From NCBI GenBank assembly GCA_947647615.1, contig CANSKS010000016.1:1-50905 (forward strand): DNA of 50,905 nucleotides. Reading direction: 5' to 3'. A program made the translations under genes and the position numbers. This document shows, one piece after another, positions 15,557-24,484 of the stretch. The stretch comes from an uncultured Neglectibacter sp. GTDB taxonomy: Bacteria; Bacillota; Clostridia; Oscillospirales; Acutalibacteraceae. Positions within the stretch are counted from its first letter, which is position 1. The number at the start of each line of letters is the position of its first letter. The notes under the pieces were generated by a model. That model was not told the origin of the DNA. It was given only the letters and a program-made list of their open reading frames with translations, and searched no databases.

Positions 15557-16684
15557 TTAAGCTTCGTCCTTTTTTCTGCCAAAAGGCCAGAACTTCCGTT
15601 TTTTCTGACCCTCCTCCTGCCCGGCGCTTTCTTCCTGGACAGGGGCCTCTTCCTCGGCTGTTTTTTCTTCCGTTTCCACAATGGGCTCCGGCAGAGGTTC
15701 TCGCCCCTCAGGCTCCGACTCCGACTCCGATTCCGGAAGAGCATTTTTGGGAGCTTCCTTTTGAGGCGCCTCCTCCCCGGTCTCGAACAAAGCTTCGGCA
15801 AAGGCGGCAGCGTCAAAGGGCTGGAGATCATCCACCTGCTCTCCTACTCCAATAAACTTCACCGGCAGGCCCAGATCCTGCTTGATGGGCAATACTACCC
15901 CGCCTTTTGGAGTGCCATCCAGCTTTGTGAGCACAATTCCTGTGATGGCCGCCGCGTTTTGGAATTCCCTGGCCTGGTTTACGGCATTCTGTCCGGTAGC
16001 CGCGTCCAGCACCAGCAAGGTTTCCTTGTCGCATCCCGGCAGCTCTCTTTCGATCACGCGGGAAATTTTGGAAAGCTCGGCCATTAAATTTTTCTTGTTG
16101 TGCAGCCGGCCCGCCGTGTCGCAAATCACCACGTCACAGCCCCGGGCCTTGGCAGCGGCAATAGTGTCGAACACCACGGCGGCAGGGTCCGCTCCTTCGC
16201 TGTGCCGAATAATGGGGACCTCCGCCCTTTGGGCCCAAACCTCCAGCTGCTCAATGGCCGCAGCCCGGAAAGTATCGGCCGCGCCTAAGATCACAGACTT
16301 TTCTTCTGCCCTTAAGCGGGCGGCCAGTTTGCCGATAGTAGTGGTCTTTCCCACGCCGTTTACGCCGATCACCAAAATTACCGAAGGCTTTGTGTCGATG
16401 TGAAGGCTGTCGTCCCCTTGAAGCATTTCTGTCACAATGGACTTGAGCTCATCCATGATCAACGCCGGGTTGGTAATTCCTTTTTCTTTAATCTTCTTTC
16501 GCAGCTCCTCGCAGAGGTATTGGGAAGTGTTCACCCCCACATCCCCCATTACCAGCAGCTCTTCCAGCTCCTCAAAAAGCTCCTCGTCGATCTTGGTAAA
16601 GGAATTCACCATCTGGGCAATTTGCCCGCTGATATTCTCCCTGGTCTTTTTTAGCCCTTGTTTTATTTTTTCAAAAAACCCCAT
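15557..16684 (-). CDS. ftsY: Signal recognition particle receptor FtsY, acidic domain at C-terminus
   Basis: A 375-residue SRP-receptor GTPase. The N domain starts at once (MGFFEKIKQGLKKTRENI), and the G domain is complete: P-loop GVNGVGKTT, DTFRAAAIEQL, DTAGR, TKLDGTPKGG, and closing GVGEQVDDLQPF near 285. About 73 residues then follow that are rich in Glu, Pro and Ser and end in a basic aromatic patch, RKFWPFGRKK. In most FtsY proteins the acidic, membrane-binding A domain is at the N-terminus; here its counterpart appears to be at the other end. Start at ATG 16684 is supported by AAGGAAGG 9 bases upstream. Follows smc by 34 bases. Confidence 0.95.
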   Translation of the reverse strand: MGFFEKIKQGLKKTRENISGQIAQMVNSFTKIDEELFEELEELLVMGDVGVNTSQYLCEELRKKIKEKGITNPALIMDELKSIVTEMLQGDDSLHIDTKPSVILVIGVNGVGKTTTIGKLAARLRAEEKSVILGAADTFRAAAIEQLEVWAQRAEVPIIRHSEGADPAAVVFDTIAAAKARGCDVVICDTAGRLHNKKNLMAELSKISRVIERELPGCDKETLLVLDAATGQNAVNQAREFQNAAAITGIVLTKLDGTPKGGVVLPIKQDLGLPVKFIGVGEQVDDLQPFDAAAFAEALFETGEEAPQKEAPKNALPESESESEPEGREPLPEPIVETEEKTAEEEAPVQEESAGQEEGQKKRKFWPFGRKKDEA

Positions 16685-16718
16685 AGTGCCTGACCTTCCT
16701 TTCAAAATCTTTTGGGGA

Positions 16719-19700
16719 TCAGCCCAACTGTTCCGCTTCCTCTTCCGTTTTCAGCGCCAACAGCTTAGAAATTCCCTGATCCTGCATGGTGACGCCATAC
16801 AGCATATCGGAGCCCTCCATGGTGCCCCGCCGATGCGTGATGGAAATAAATTGGGAGTGGGCACTCATCCGCCGTAAGTATTGGGCATAACGTGTCACAT
16901 TCACATCGTCCAGGGCTGCCTCTATTTCGTCCAACACGCAGAAGGGAGGCGGATTTACCCGCATGATGGCAAAGTAAATAGAAATGGCTACCAACGCCTT
17001 TTCACCGCCGGAAAGGGATTCTATATGGGTGACGATCTTTCCCGGGGGCTGCACCTTAATTTCAATACCGGAGGAAAGCACATCGCTTTCGTCGGTAAAG
17101 GAAAGCTCCGCCGCGCCGCCGCCAAAAAGCTCCCGAAAAATCATACCGAAATTCCTATTGACCTCCGTAAAGCGCTTTTGGAACTGCTCCCGCATATGCT
17201 TGGTAAGGTCCTCGATCAATCGCAGAAGCTCGCCCTTGGATTTTTCCACATCGCCGGTCTGCTCCTTCAAAAACCGGTACCGTTGGGAGACCTCTTCATA
17301 TTCCACCACCGCCCCTACATTCACCGCGCCCAGGGCCTTTATCTTATTCTTCAATTCTCCCAGCCGGCGGCGGGCAGTTTGGAGGTCCTCCACTTTCCTG
17401 CCCACCTCTTCCGCTTCTCTGCGGGTGAGTTCGTATTCCTCCCACAGGCGGGCGATGATCCCATCGTATTCCTTCTGCAGGTTTTCACTGCGTTCCTGAA
17501 GCCGGGCCAGTTCATGTCCCACATTCTCCCGCCGGGCCGCCGATTCCCGTTCCCGGTTTCGCAGCTCTCCGGCTTCCTTTTCCAAAAGCGACCGCTTTTG
17601 GCCCAGTTCTTCCAAGAAATCTCGTTTTCTTGCGGCCTCTTTTCGCAGATCCTCACATTGGCTTTGCCGGAGCAAAACCTGAGCCTTTAACTTTTCGCTC
17701 TCCTCCTGGAAGGTTTGTATTTCGTCCCGCAGCCTTTGTACCGCTTGGTCTCCGCCCTGCCGGCGGCTTTCCAGCTCCTGAATAGAAAGCAGCAGAGCAT
17801 CTTTATCCTTCTGGGCAGAAAATTCCCCCAGGCGGATTTCCTGAATGGTGGCGGAAATATCTTCGCACCGGGCCATTTGCTCTTCCCGGTTTCCCGCAAG
17901 GCTTTCCGAACGATTTTCCGCTTCTTTCAAAGCCATTTCTATAGAAGCGATGCTTTCTAACGCCGCCTTTTCCCCGGCCTCCAGCTCCCGGAGCCTGTTG
18001 CCGGAATCTCTCTGTTCCTTTCCGAGACCGGCTGCTTCCTGCCGTGTATTTTCCAAATCGTGGGCCGCCCGGGCGCATTCCGCCAAAAGCTTGATCTTCT
18101 CTTCCTGCAGGGAAGCCAGTTCCCCTTTGGCCGCGTCCAGTTCTCCTTCGCAGGCGGAAAGCTCTGTTTGCCGTTCTCGGAAGGTCTGGGCCGCCAGCTC
18201 TGCCTGCTTTTGAAATTCCGCGGCCTTTTCCCGCACGCGCTGGATTTCGGCGTTCCTGCTCAGCAGCCCGGAATTCTTGGCCCGGGAGCCGCCGGTGAGG
18301 GACCCTCCGGCATTTACCACCTGGCCGTCCAGGCTCACCACCCGAAAGCGATATTTTGCCTGTTTGGCAATGCTTACAGCGCTGTCCAGGTCTTCCGCCA
18401 CAGCCACCCGGCCCAGCAGGGAATCACAGATTCCTTGAAATTTGGCCTCGCAGGAGCAAAGCTTGGAAGCCACACCCACAAAGCCCGGCATATCTGCCAC
18501 CTCTCCCAGATCCAACACATTGCCTCGAATGGTGGAAAGAGGCAGGAAGGTGGCTCTGCCTAAATCCCGCTGTTTCAAAAAACCAATGGCGCGTTTAGCG
18601 TCTTGCTCGGTTTCTACCACAATGTTCTGCATGGCGGCTCCCAAGGCCGTTTCCAGAGCAACCGCATATTCCCGTGGCACCTTAAAAAGCCTTGTCACCG
18701 GGCCGCAGATACCGGAAAGGGTACCTCTGCCGGCCTCCTTCATAACGGCTTTGACACTTTGGGCGAACCCCTCTAAATTCCGTTCCAGGTCCTCCAAAAG
18801 CTTGGCCCTGCGCAGCTGCTCGTTACAATCCAGGGTGAGCCTGTCCATCTCTTCCCTGGCCGCCTGAGCCTTTTTCCGGCGGCTTTCCAACCGCATCTCG
18901 TAGCCCTTTACCCCGTTTTCCCGGGCAGCAATGGCGGCTTCCGTATCGGAAAGCATGGTTTTCAGCTCTTGGGCCTCTTCTTCCAGGGCAGCCTCCTTTT
19001 CCCTATTCCGGCCTATGTTTTCCGCGAGAGCGTCTGCTCTCAAACGGATTTCCCCCATAGAAGAGCGGGCAGAGGTAAGACGAATGCGTTCTTCCGCCAA
19101 GAGGGCATTCTGTTGGGCCAGAGCCAGAGCTGCCTTTTCTATTTCCCGGGTGGCCTCGTCGGCGCTTTGGCGCAGCTCTTCCAACCGCTGGGTAAACGCC
19201 AGCTGCTTTTCCCTGCTCTCCTCAATTTTTGCCTCTTTCCCCTTTACTTCCTCCTGCTTTTCCAAAATCTCCCGTTGGAGTTCTTCCCCAGAAGAAAGGG
19301 CCGAAGCGATTTGCCCTTCTAAACGCTGGGCATCCTGTTCGTTATGGAGCATTTCATTTTTCAACAGGCCGATCTCCCCTTCGGCGCGCACCGCCTGCTC
19401 CTCCAGGGCGGCGGCCTCGTTGCGGCCCTGATCCATCGTTACCGTACACTGGTTGGTTTCCCGGAAATTTTCCTCTATGCGGGCGCCAAGGGCCTCCAAC
19501 TCTTCCTCAATCTCCCTGTGCTGGGCGTTGGCCAGGGAGATCTTTTCCTCGTGCTCTCGCAGGACTTTCCCGGAGCGTTCCAGAGTTTCCAGCCAAATAC
19601 CGATCTCCAATTCTTTTTTTTCGCTGTCGTAGGCAATAAACTGCTGGGCCTTTTCCGCCTGGATGCGCAGAGGCTCTACCCGGCCCTCCAGCTCCGATAA

Positions 19701-20282
19701 AATATCCCGCAGCCGCACCAGGTTATCTTCTGTTTTCAACAGCCTGCGCTCCGCTTCTTCTTTACGGTAGCGATAACGGGAAATGCCTGCGGCCTCTTCG
19801 AAAATCTCCCGCCGGTCCTCCGACTTAGCAGCCACAATGCTATCTATTTTACCCTGGCCAATGATGGAGTAGCCATCCCGGCCCAGGCCCGTATCCATAA
19901 ACAGCTCGTTGATATCCTTCAGGCGCACGACGGTCTTGTTGATCAGGTACTCGCTCTCTCCCGAACGGTAATACCGGCGAGTCACCGCCACGGTATCGTT
20001 TTCGAAGGGGAGACCCCGGTCGGCGTTATCGATGGTGAGCGTGACCTCCGCAAAACCTTGAGCTTTCCTCTGGGGCGTTCCGCTGAAGATCACATCCTCC
20101 ATTTTAGAGCACCGCAAAACCCGCACTGACTGCTCGCCCAACACCCAGCGCATGGCGTCGCTAATATTGCTTTTTCCGCTTCCATTTGGCCCTACCACCG
20201 AAGTGACCCCCGGCTCAAAGGTAAGGATGGTTTTGTCCGGAAAAGTTTTAAAGCCCTGCAGCTCTAAGGATTTTAAAATCAT
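16719..20282 (-). CDS. smc: Chromosome segregation protein SMC
   Basis: A 1187-residue condensin subunit. The N-terminal head has Walker A GPNGSGKSNISDAMRWVLGE; two long coiled coils flank a hinge near 510-650 (GICGPVTRLFKVPREYAVAL, VVNAGGSLTGGS); the C-terminal head has the signature LSGGEKALVAISIYFA and Walker B CVLDEIEAALDD. It forms a ring with ScpA and ScpB, not encoded here, and compacts and separates daughter chromosomes. The ATG at 20282 (MILKSLELQGFK) gives the conserved start. Order rnc - radical SAM - smc - ftsY follows the usual Bacillota cluster. Confidence 0.97.
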   Translation of the reverse strand: MILKSLELQGFKTFPDKTILTFEPGVTSVVGPNGSGKSNISDAMRWVLGEQSVRVLRCSKMEDVIFSGTPQRKAQGFAEVTLTIDNADRGLPFENDTVAVTRRYYRSGESEYLINKTVVRLKDINELFMDTGLGRDGYSIIGQGKIDSIVAAKSEDRREIFEEAAGISRYRYRKEEAERRLLKTEDNLVRLRDILSELEGRVEPLRIQAEKAQQFIAYDSEKKELEIGIWLETLERSGKVLREHEEKISLANAQHREIEEELEALGARIEENFRETNQCTVTMDQGRNEAAALEEQAVRAEGEIGLLKNEMLHNEQDAQRLEGQIASALSSGEELQREILEKQEEVKGKEAKIEESREKQLAFTQRLEELRQSADEATREIEKAALALAQQNALLAEERIRLTSARSSMGEIRLRADALAENIGRNREKEAALEEEAQELKTMLSDTEAAIAARENGVKGYEMRLESRRKKAQAAREEMDRLTLDCNEQLRRAKLLEDLERNLEGFAQSVKAVMKEAGRGTLSGICGPVTRLFKVPREYAVALETALGAAMQNIVVETEQDAKRAIGFLKQRDLGRATFLPLSTIRGNVLDLGEVADMPGFVGVASKLCSCEAKFQGICDSLLGRVAVAEDLDSAVSIAKQAKYRFRVVSLDGQVVNAGGSLTGGSRAKNSGLLSRNAEIQRVREKAAEFQKQAELAAQTFRERQTELSACEGELDAAKGELASLQEEKIKLLAECARAAHDLENTRQEAAGLGKEQRDSGNRLRELEAGEKAALESIASIEMALKEAENRSESLAGNREEQMARCEDISATIQEIRLGEFSAQKDKDALLLSIQELESRRQGGDQAVQRLRDEIQTFQEESEKLKAQVLLRQSQCEDLRKEAARKRDFLEELGQKRSLLEKEAGELRNRERESAARRENVGHELARLQERSENLQKEYDGIIARLWEEYELTRREAEEVGRKVEDLQTARRRLGELKNKIKALGAVNVGAVVEYEEVSQRYRFLKEQTGDVEKSKGELLRLIEDLTKHMREQFQKRFTEVNRNFGMIFRELFGGGAAELSFTDESDVLSSGIEIKVQPPGKIVTHIESLSGGEKALVAISIYFAIMRVNPPPFCVLDEIEAALDDVNVTRYAQYLRRMSAHSQFISITHRRGTMEGSDMLYGVTMQDQGISKLLALKTEEEAEQLG

Positions 20283-20389
20283 GTGGTCTTTTTTCCCTTT
20301 CAAAGCAAAACGGCCGGCCTTCCGTCTGGTAGGGGACCGTCCCGCAAAATGTGTACCGGCAGAATTCTAAGTACTGTAAGCCACTGCCT

Positions 20390-21394
20390 TCACCGGGGCA
20401 GTGGCCTTACCCGAAAGTCGTTTTTCGAAAGCTCTTCCACAGGAAGAAAGTAGACAGAAAAGCCTGCTTGTTCCAACTTCTCCAGGTTTTCCCGCCTTTG
20501 GCCAAGCCAGGCGGAAAGGCTTTTGGGGGAGACGCTCACCTCATAAGCGCCTGGGCCCAAATCTCCCAAGGCTTCCAGAAGTTTTGTGAGAAACAGGCGG
20601 CTTTGCACAAGCTCCCGGAAGGCGGGGTGATAAGGCCCGGCCAAACGGACTTCTTCCAGCTGGCGCTGAGCGTGGAGCCCCATACGGATCACTCGCACTC
20701 CGGCCTCCTCGAACAGGGGCAAAAGCCGGGCACAAAGGGCTACAGCCTCTTCCAGGGACTGAGGCCGGTAGAGACCCTTTTCATAAAGTTCTGCCAGGTA
20801 GGTACCCGGCAGCACCACCGTAGGGTATACCCGGACAGTATCCGCCCTAAGAGCAATGAGACGGCGGGCGGTTTCCCAATCCTGAGTCTCCCCGGACTGC
20901 CAAAGGCCTGTCATCATTTGCAGGCCCAACTCAAAGCCGCCGGCCCGAATAAGCTCGGAGGCCCTTTCCGTATGGGCCGCGGTGTGTCCTCTCCGATTTG
21001 CCGAAAGCACCTGGTCGAACATGGATTGAGCTCCCAGTTCTATGGCACGCACCTGATGCTCTCTTAAAATTTCTAAGACCTCTTGATCTATGGCGTCGGG
21101 CCGGGTGGAACAGCGAACGCCCTCAAAACCCAGTTCTACGACAGCCCGGGCCGCCGGTTCCAGCAGGGAAAGCATTTGGCTTCGGGGAATGGCGGTGAAG
21201 CTTCCTCCAAAAAAAGCCAGCTGGGTGCTTTTCACTCTTTCCCCCAACCGGGCGGCGGCCTTTTGGGCCGTGTCCCACACTTCGCAGGGCGTAGGAGCGG
21301 TCTCCCTGCCAGTTATGGCCTTTTGCCCGCAAAAGCTGCATTGCTGGGGACAGCCCGCGTGAGGTACGAAAAAAGCTACGTTCCCATGCTTAAT
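20390..21394 (-). CDS. Radical SAM protein (Elp3-like) with apparent ATT start
   Basis: A 334-residue radical SAM enzyme if it starts at ATT 21394. The iron-sulfur motif CPQQCSFC (C-x3-C-x2-C) lies at about residues 16-23, preceded by HGNVAFFVPHAG, the usual N-terminus of this family; FFGGSFTAIP, GVRCSTRPDAID, and IELGAQSMFDQVL follow as in Elp3-like proteins. No ATG, GTG or TTG lies between the in-frame TGA at 21403-21401 and the cysteines; ATT has GGAG 10 bases upstream. Its start overlaps the rnc stop, so coupling is possible. An internal GTG at 21280 would lose the cluster site. Substrate unknown; it could modify RNA or protein. Confidence 0.85.
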   Translation of the reverse strand: MKHGNVAFFVPHAGCPQQCSFCGQKAITGRETAPTPCEVWDTAQKAAARLGERVKSTQLAFFGGSFTAIPRSQMLSLLEPAARAVVELGFEGVRCSTRPDAIDQEVLEILREHQVRAIELGAQSMFDQVLSANRRGHTAAHTERASELIRAGGFELGLQMMTGLWQSGETQDWETARRLIALRADTVRVYPTVVLPGTYLAELYEKGLYRPQSLEEAVALCARLLPLFEEAGVRVIRMGLHAQRQLEEVRLAGPYHPAFRELVQSRLFLTKLLEALGDLGPGAYEVSVSPKSLSAWLGQRRENLEKLEQAGFSVYFLPVEELSKNDFRVRPLPR

Positions 21395-22070
21395 AACCCA
21401 TCAGCTCCAATGCTTCCCGGGCGGCCTGCTGCTCCGCCTCTTTTTTGCTCCTTCCGCCGCCCTTGCCAATCACGTTGCTGTTCAGGCAAACCTGAACCGT
21501 AAAATGCTTATCATGGTCGGGACCGCTTTCCCCAATCACCGCGTATTCCAACCTTTCTTCCGGATTCTGCTGAATAATCTCCTGTAAAGTGGTTTTGTAA
21601 TCTTTAAAGGGTCTCACATTCTGGGCCTTGGCCGCGGGAACAATAAACTGCAAAATAAACTTTTTCGCCTGTTCCAGGCTGCCGCTGTCCAAGTAAATGG
21701 CCGCCGTGGTAGATTCAAACACGTCCGCCAGAATACTTGCCCGGTTCTTCCCTCCCGAACGGGCCTCGCCGTGGCTCAGCCGGAGGAAATCCCCCACTTG
21801 CAGGCTTTTGGAAAAACCGCAGAGAGATTTTTCGCACACCAGGGCCGCCCTGTTTTTCGTGAGCTGCCCTTCCGGCAAATCCGGAAAATGGTGGAACAGG
21901 TATTCCGCCGTCACAAAACCCAGGACGGAATCCCCCAAAAATTCCAGCCGTTCATAGCTTTTGCATTTGTTTTCGTTGGCGTAAGAAGAGTGGGTAAGCG
22001 CTGTTTCCAAAAGCCGCTTATCTCGAAACCGGTAGCCAATCCGCTTTTCATATTCTTCCAAAGGCCTCAT
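21390..22070 (-). CDS. rnc: Ribonuclease III
   Basis: A 226-residue double-stranded RNA endonuclease that processes rRNA precursors. The catalytic domain has TALTHSSYANENK and YERLEFLGDSVLGFVTAEYL (signature with catalytic Glu and Asp), plus ILADVFESTTAAIYLDSG, where the usual E-A-x-x-A-x-Y-x-D reads E-S-x-x-A-x-Y-x-D. The C-terminal dsRNA-binding domain spans about 158-226 (YKTTLQEIIQ to AAREALELMGY). ATG 22070 is favoured by AAGGGGAAGGG upstream. Its stop overlaps the start of the radical SAM gene. Confidence 0.96.
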   Translation of the reverse strand: MRPLEEYEKRIGYRFRDKRLLETALTHSSYANENKCKSYERLEFLGDSVLGFVTAEYLFHHFPDLPEGQLTKNRAALVCEKSLCGFSKSLQVGDFLRLSHGEARSGGKNRASILADVFESTTAAIYLDSGSLEQAKKFILQFIVPAAKAQNVRPFKDYKTTLQEIIQQNPEERLEYAVIGESGPDHDKHFTVQVCLNSNVIGKGGGRSKKEAEQQAAREALELMGY

Positions 22071-22139
22071 CGCCGTTGCCCTTCCCCTTTCCCACAAGGT
22101 GATACCGTGCACATATAAAAGAGTTTACCCGCCCGGCAG

Positions 22140-23144
22140 TCAATCCCGGGCCTTTCCCAGCGCGCCGGAAATTTCCTCAATGATTCCGGAGCTCACATAG
22201 TCCCGGGTAAGCCGCAGGGCATTTTTCACTGTGCCGGCCTTGGCGCTGCCATGAATTTTATACACCGGCTTGGAGGCCCCCATAATGGGAGCACCCCCAT
22301 ACTCGTTATAATCCATAGACTTCTTTAAAGCCTTCAGGTCCTGATACACCATCCCGGCCGCCAATTTATTGAACAAGCTCTTTTGGAATACGCCCTTTAT
22401 TTTATCCATGACCGCCATGGCCACGCCCTCGTAAAGCTTTAGCATCATATTGCCGGTGAAACCGTCGGCCACCACCACGTCGGCGGCGTCGTAAGGAATT
22501 TCCCGGGCTTCTACATTTCCCACAAAATGAATGGTGGAGCAGCTTTTCAACAGCGCGTAGGCCTCTTGACGAAGGGCATCCCCTTTGTGGGTTTCGCTGC
22601 CTACATTGGCAAGGCCAACCCGGGGATTTTCAATCCCCATGACCTTTCTCATATATTCCGAACCCATAATGCCAAACTGCAAAAGCATTTCCGGGCGGCA
22701 ATCTACATTAGCCCCGCCGTCGGAAAGCATAAAAAAGCCTTGGCTTTTGGGCAGGAGCGGCGCAAAACTCACTCGCTTTACCCCTTTGATCCGCTTTGCG
22801 ATGGTGGTCGCTCCCACCACCAGGGCACCGCTGTTTCCAGCGCTGGCAAAGGCCTCCCCTTTCCCTTCCGCCAGGGCCTGGAACCCTACTGCCATGGAGC
22901 TTTGGCTCTTTTCCCGCAGCAAGCTGGTGGGCTCGTCCTCCATAGTGAGTACGTCGGGGCAGTCAAAAATTTCCATTTTTGCCACCTGCTCCGCAATGCC
23001 CAGCTCCTGAGCCGCCGCCCTTATCTTACCGGCGTCCCCGGAAAGGGCCAGCTCTATGTTCAGCTCTTCCATGGCCTGAACGCATCCCAAAAGAATTTCC
23101 TTTGGGGCATGGTCGCCGCCATAAGCATCTACAATAATCCGCAA
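22140..23144 (-). CDS. plsX: Phosphate acyltransferase PlsX
   Basis: A 334-residue enzyme that makes acyl-phosphate from acyl-ACP and phosphate, the first step in phosphatidic acid synthesis; it is peripheral to the membrane. MRIIVDAYGGDHAPKEI opens the protein, and ASAGNSGALVVGATTI, LSDGGANVDCRPEMLLQF, VVADGFTGNMMLK, and YGGAPIMGASKPVYKIHG are family landmarks. acpP, which often sits between plsX and rnc, is absent from the 69-base gap here. Confidence 0.97.
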   Translation of the reverse strand: MRIIVDAYGGDHAPKEILLGCVQAMEELNIELALSGDAGKIRAAAQELGIAEQVAKMEIFDCPDVLTMEDEPTSLLREKSQSSMAVGFQALAEGKGEAFASAGNSGALVVGATTIAKRIKGVKRVSFAPLLPKSQGFFMLSDGGANVDCRPEMLLQFGIMGSEYMRKVMGIENPRVGLANVGSETHKGDALRQEAYALLKSCSTIHFVGNVEAREIPYDAADVVVADGFTGNMMLKLYEGVAMAVMDKIKGVFQKSLFNKLAAGMVYQDLKALKKSMDYNEYGGAPIMGASKPVYKIHGSAKAGTVKNALRLTRDYVSSGIIEEISGALGKARD

Positions 23145-23147
23145 GGT

Positions 23148-24458
23148 TTATTCCTCCTTTTGCAGCAGGGCATCCAGCGCCTCCAGAGCCCGTTGGGAAA
23201 GGGCCAGGTACCGTGCCTTTTTCTCCCTTATTTTTTCGGGAAGAGGGGGCAGCAAGCCGAAGTTTGCCCCCATGGGCTGGAAATCCTTTCCTTCGTATTC
23301 CGCCGCATACCGGCTCAAGGCGCCCATCATGGTCACCTCCGGAAGCTTTAACGTTTCCTTTCCCTTTAACCTGCGGGCCAGGTTGAGGCCCGCCAAAATG
23401 CCGGAAGAAGCCGATTCCATGTACCCTTCCACCCCGGTGATCTGCCCGGCAAAAAATATTTCGGAGCAATTTTGCAGGGAATAATCTCCGCAAAGCACCT
23501 TAGGGGAGTTGAGAAACGTATTCCGGTGCATAACGCCATAGCGCACAAACTCCGCCTGGGAAAGGCCGGGCACCATGCCGAACACCCGCTTTTGTTCCCC
23601 AAACTTTAAATTTGTTTGGAACCCTACCAGGTTATAAAGGGAATTTTCCCGGTTTTCCGTCCGCAGCTGCAGCACAGCCCAAGGGCGGTGGCCGGTTTTC
23701 GGGTCTCGCAGGCCTACGGGCTTCATAGGGCCAAACCGAAGGGCGTCGTGGCCTCGGGCAGCCAACACCTCCACAGGCATGCAACCTTCATAAACCTTGG
23801 GAGACCCTGCGTCAAAGCTGTGCACCGGGGCTCGCTCCGCCGCTGTCAACGCCTCTACAAAGGCGTCGTACTCCTCTTTGTTCATGGGACAGTTCAGGTA
23901 ATCGCTTTCCCCTTTATCATAGCGGGAGGCTGCGAAGCAGCGGTCCATGTCCAGGCTGTCCCGGGCGACAATGGGAGCCGCCGCGTCAAAAAAGCTCAGG
24001 GGTTCTCCGCAAACGCCCTGCAGCTTTTCTGCGAAGGCCTCCGAGGTAAGGGGCCCTGTGGCCACAACGGCCGGAGCAGGGGGCAGCTTTTGCCACTCCT
24101 CCCGCACCACCGTGATCAGGGGATGCCCTTCTATGGCTTCCGTGGCAAGCCGGGAAAACTCCTGGCGGTCTACGGCCAGAGCACCTCCGGCGGGCACCTG
24201 GCTTTTTTCCGCGCATTCCAGCAGCAAAGAGCCAAACCGCCGCATTTCTTCTTTTAAAAGCCCTGCCGCACTGTCCAATCTGGCAGCCTTAAGAGAATTG
24301 GAGCACACCAGCTCCGCAAACCCAGGCTGGCGGTGGGCGGGAGAAAACTTCGCCGGTTTCATTTCCCAAAGCTCCACCGGGAACCCTGCCCGCGCCAATT
24401 GCCAGGCAGCCTCACATCCCGCAAGCCCCGCGCCCAGTACCGTCACTTTTCTTTCCAT
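23148..24458 (-). CDS. trmFO: tRNA (uracil-54-C5)-methyltransferase, folate-dependent TrmFO
   Basis: A 436-residue flavoprotein that makes ribothymidine 54 in tRNA using methylenetetrahydrofolate and FADH2. The Rossmann dinucleotide motif VLGAGLAGCEAAWQLA opens the protein; LVCSNSLKA, GALAVDRQEFSRL, YLNCPMNKEEYDAF, and FFAGQITGVEGYMESASSGILAG with the late AGLNLAR are all TrmFO-specific. ATG 24458 follows AAGGGGCGG. Its 5' end overlaps the last codons of topA by about 0-27 bases depending on start, the familiar topA-trmFO pair. Confidence 0.97.
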   Translation of the reverse strand: MERKVTVLGAGLAGCEAAWQLARAGFPVELWEMKPAKFSPAHRQPGFAELVCSNSLKAARLDSAAGLLKEEMRRFGSLLLECAEKSQVPAGGALAVDRQEFSRLATEAIEGHPLITVVREEWQKLPPAPAVVATGPLTSEAFAEKLQGVCGEPLSFFDAAAPIVARDSLDMDRCFAASRYDKGESDYLNCPMNKEEYDAFVEALTAAERAPVHSFDAGSPKVYEGCMPVEVLAARGHDALRFGPMKPVGLRDPKTGHRPWAVLQLRTENRENSLYNLVGFQTNLKFGEQKRVFGMVPGLSQAEFVRYGVMHRNTFLNSPKVLCGDYSLQNCSEIFFAGQITGVEGYMESASSGILAGLNLARRLKGKETLKLPEVTMMGALSRYAAEYEGKDFQPMGANFGLLPPLPEKIREKKARYLALSQRALEALDALLQKEE

Positions 24459-24484
24459 ATTCCGCCCCTTTTCTTTTCGCCCCG

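Noticed and set aside
18356-19700. Several plus-strand frames opposite smc
   Set aside because: All are antisense to the coiled-coil coding region, which yields long stop-free shadows; no independent support.
22527-23351. 274-codon plus-strand frame over plsX
   Set aside because: Antisense to plsX and trmFO with no motif; typical shadow in GC-rich third positions.
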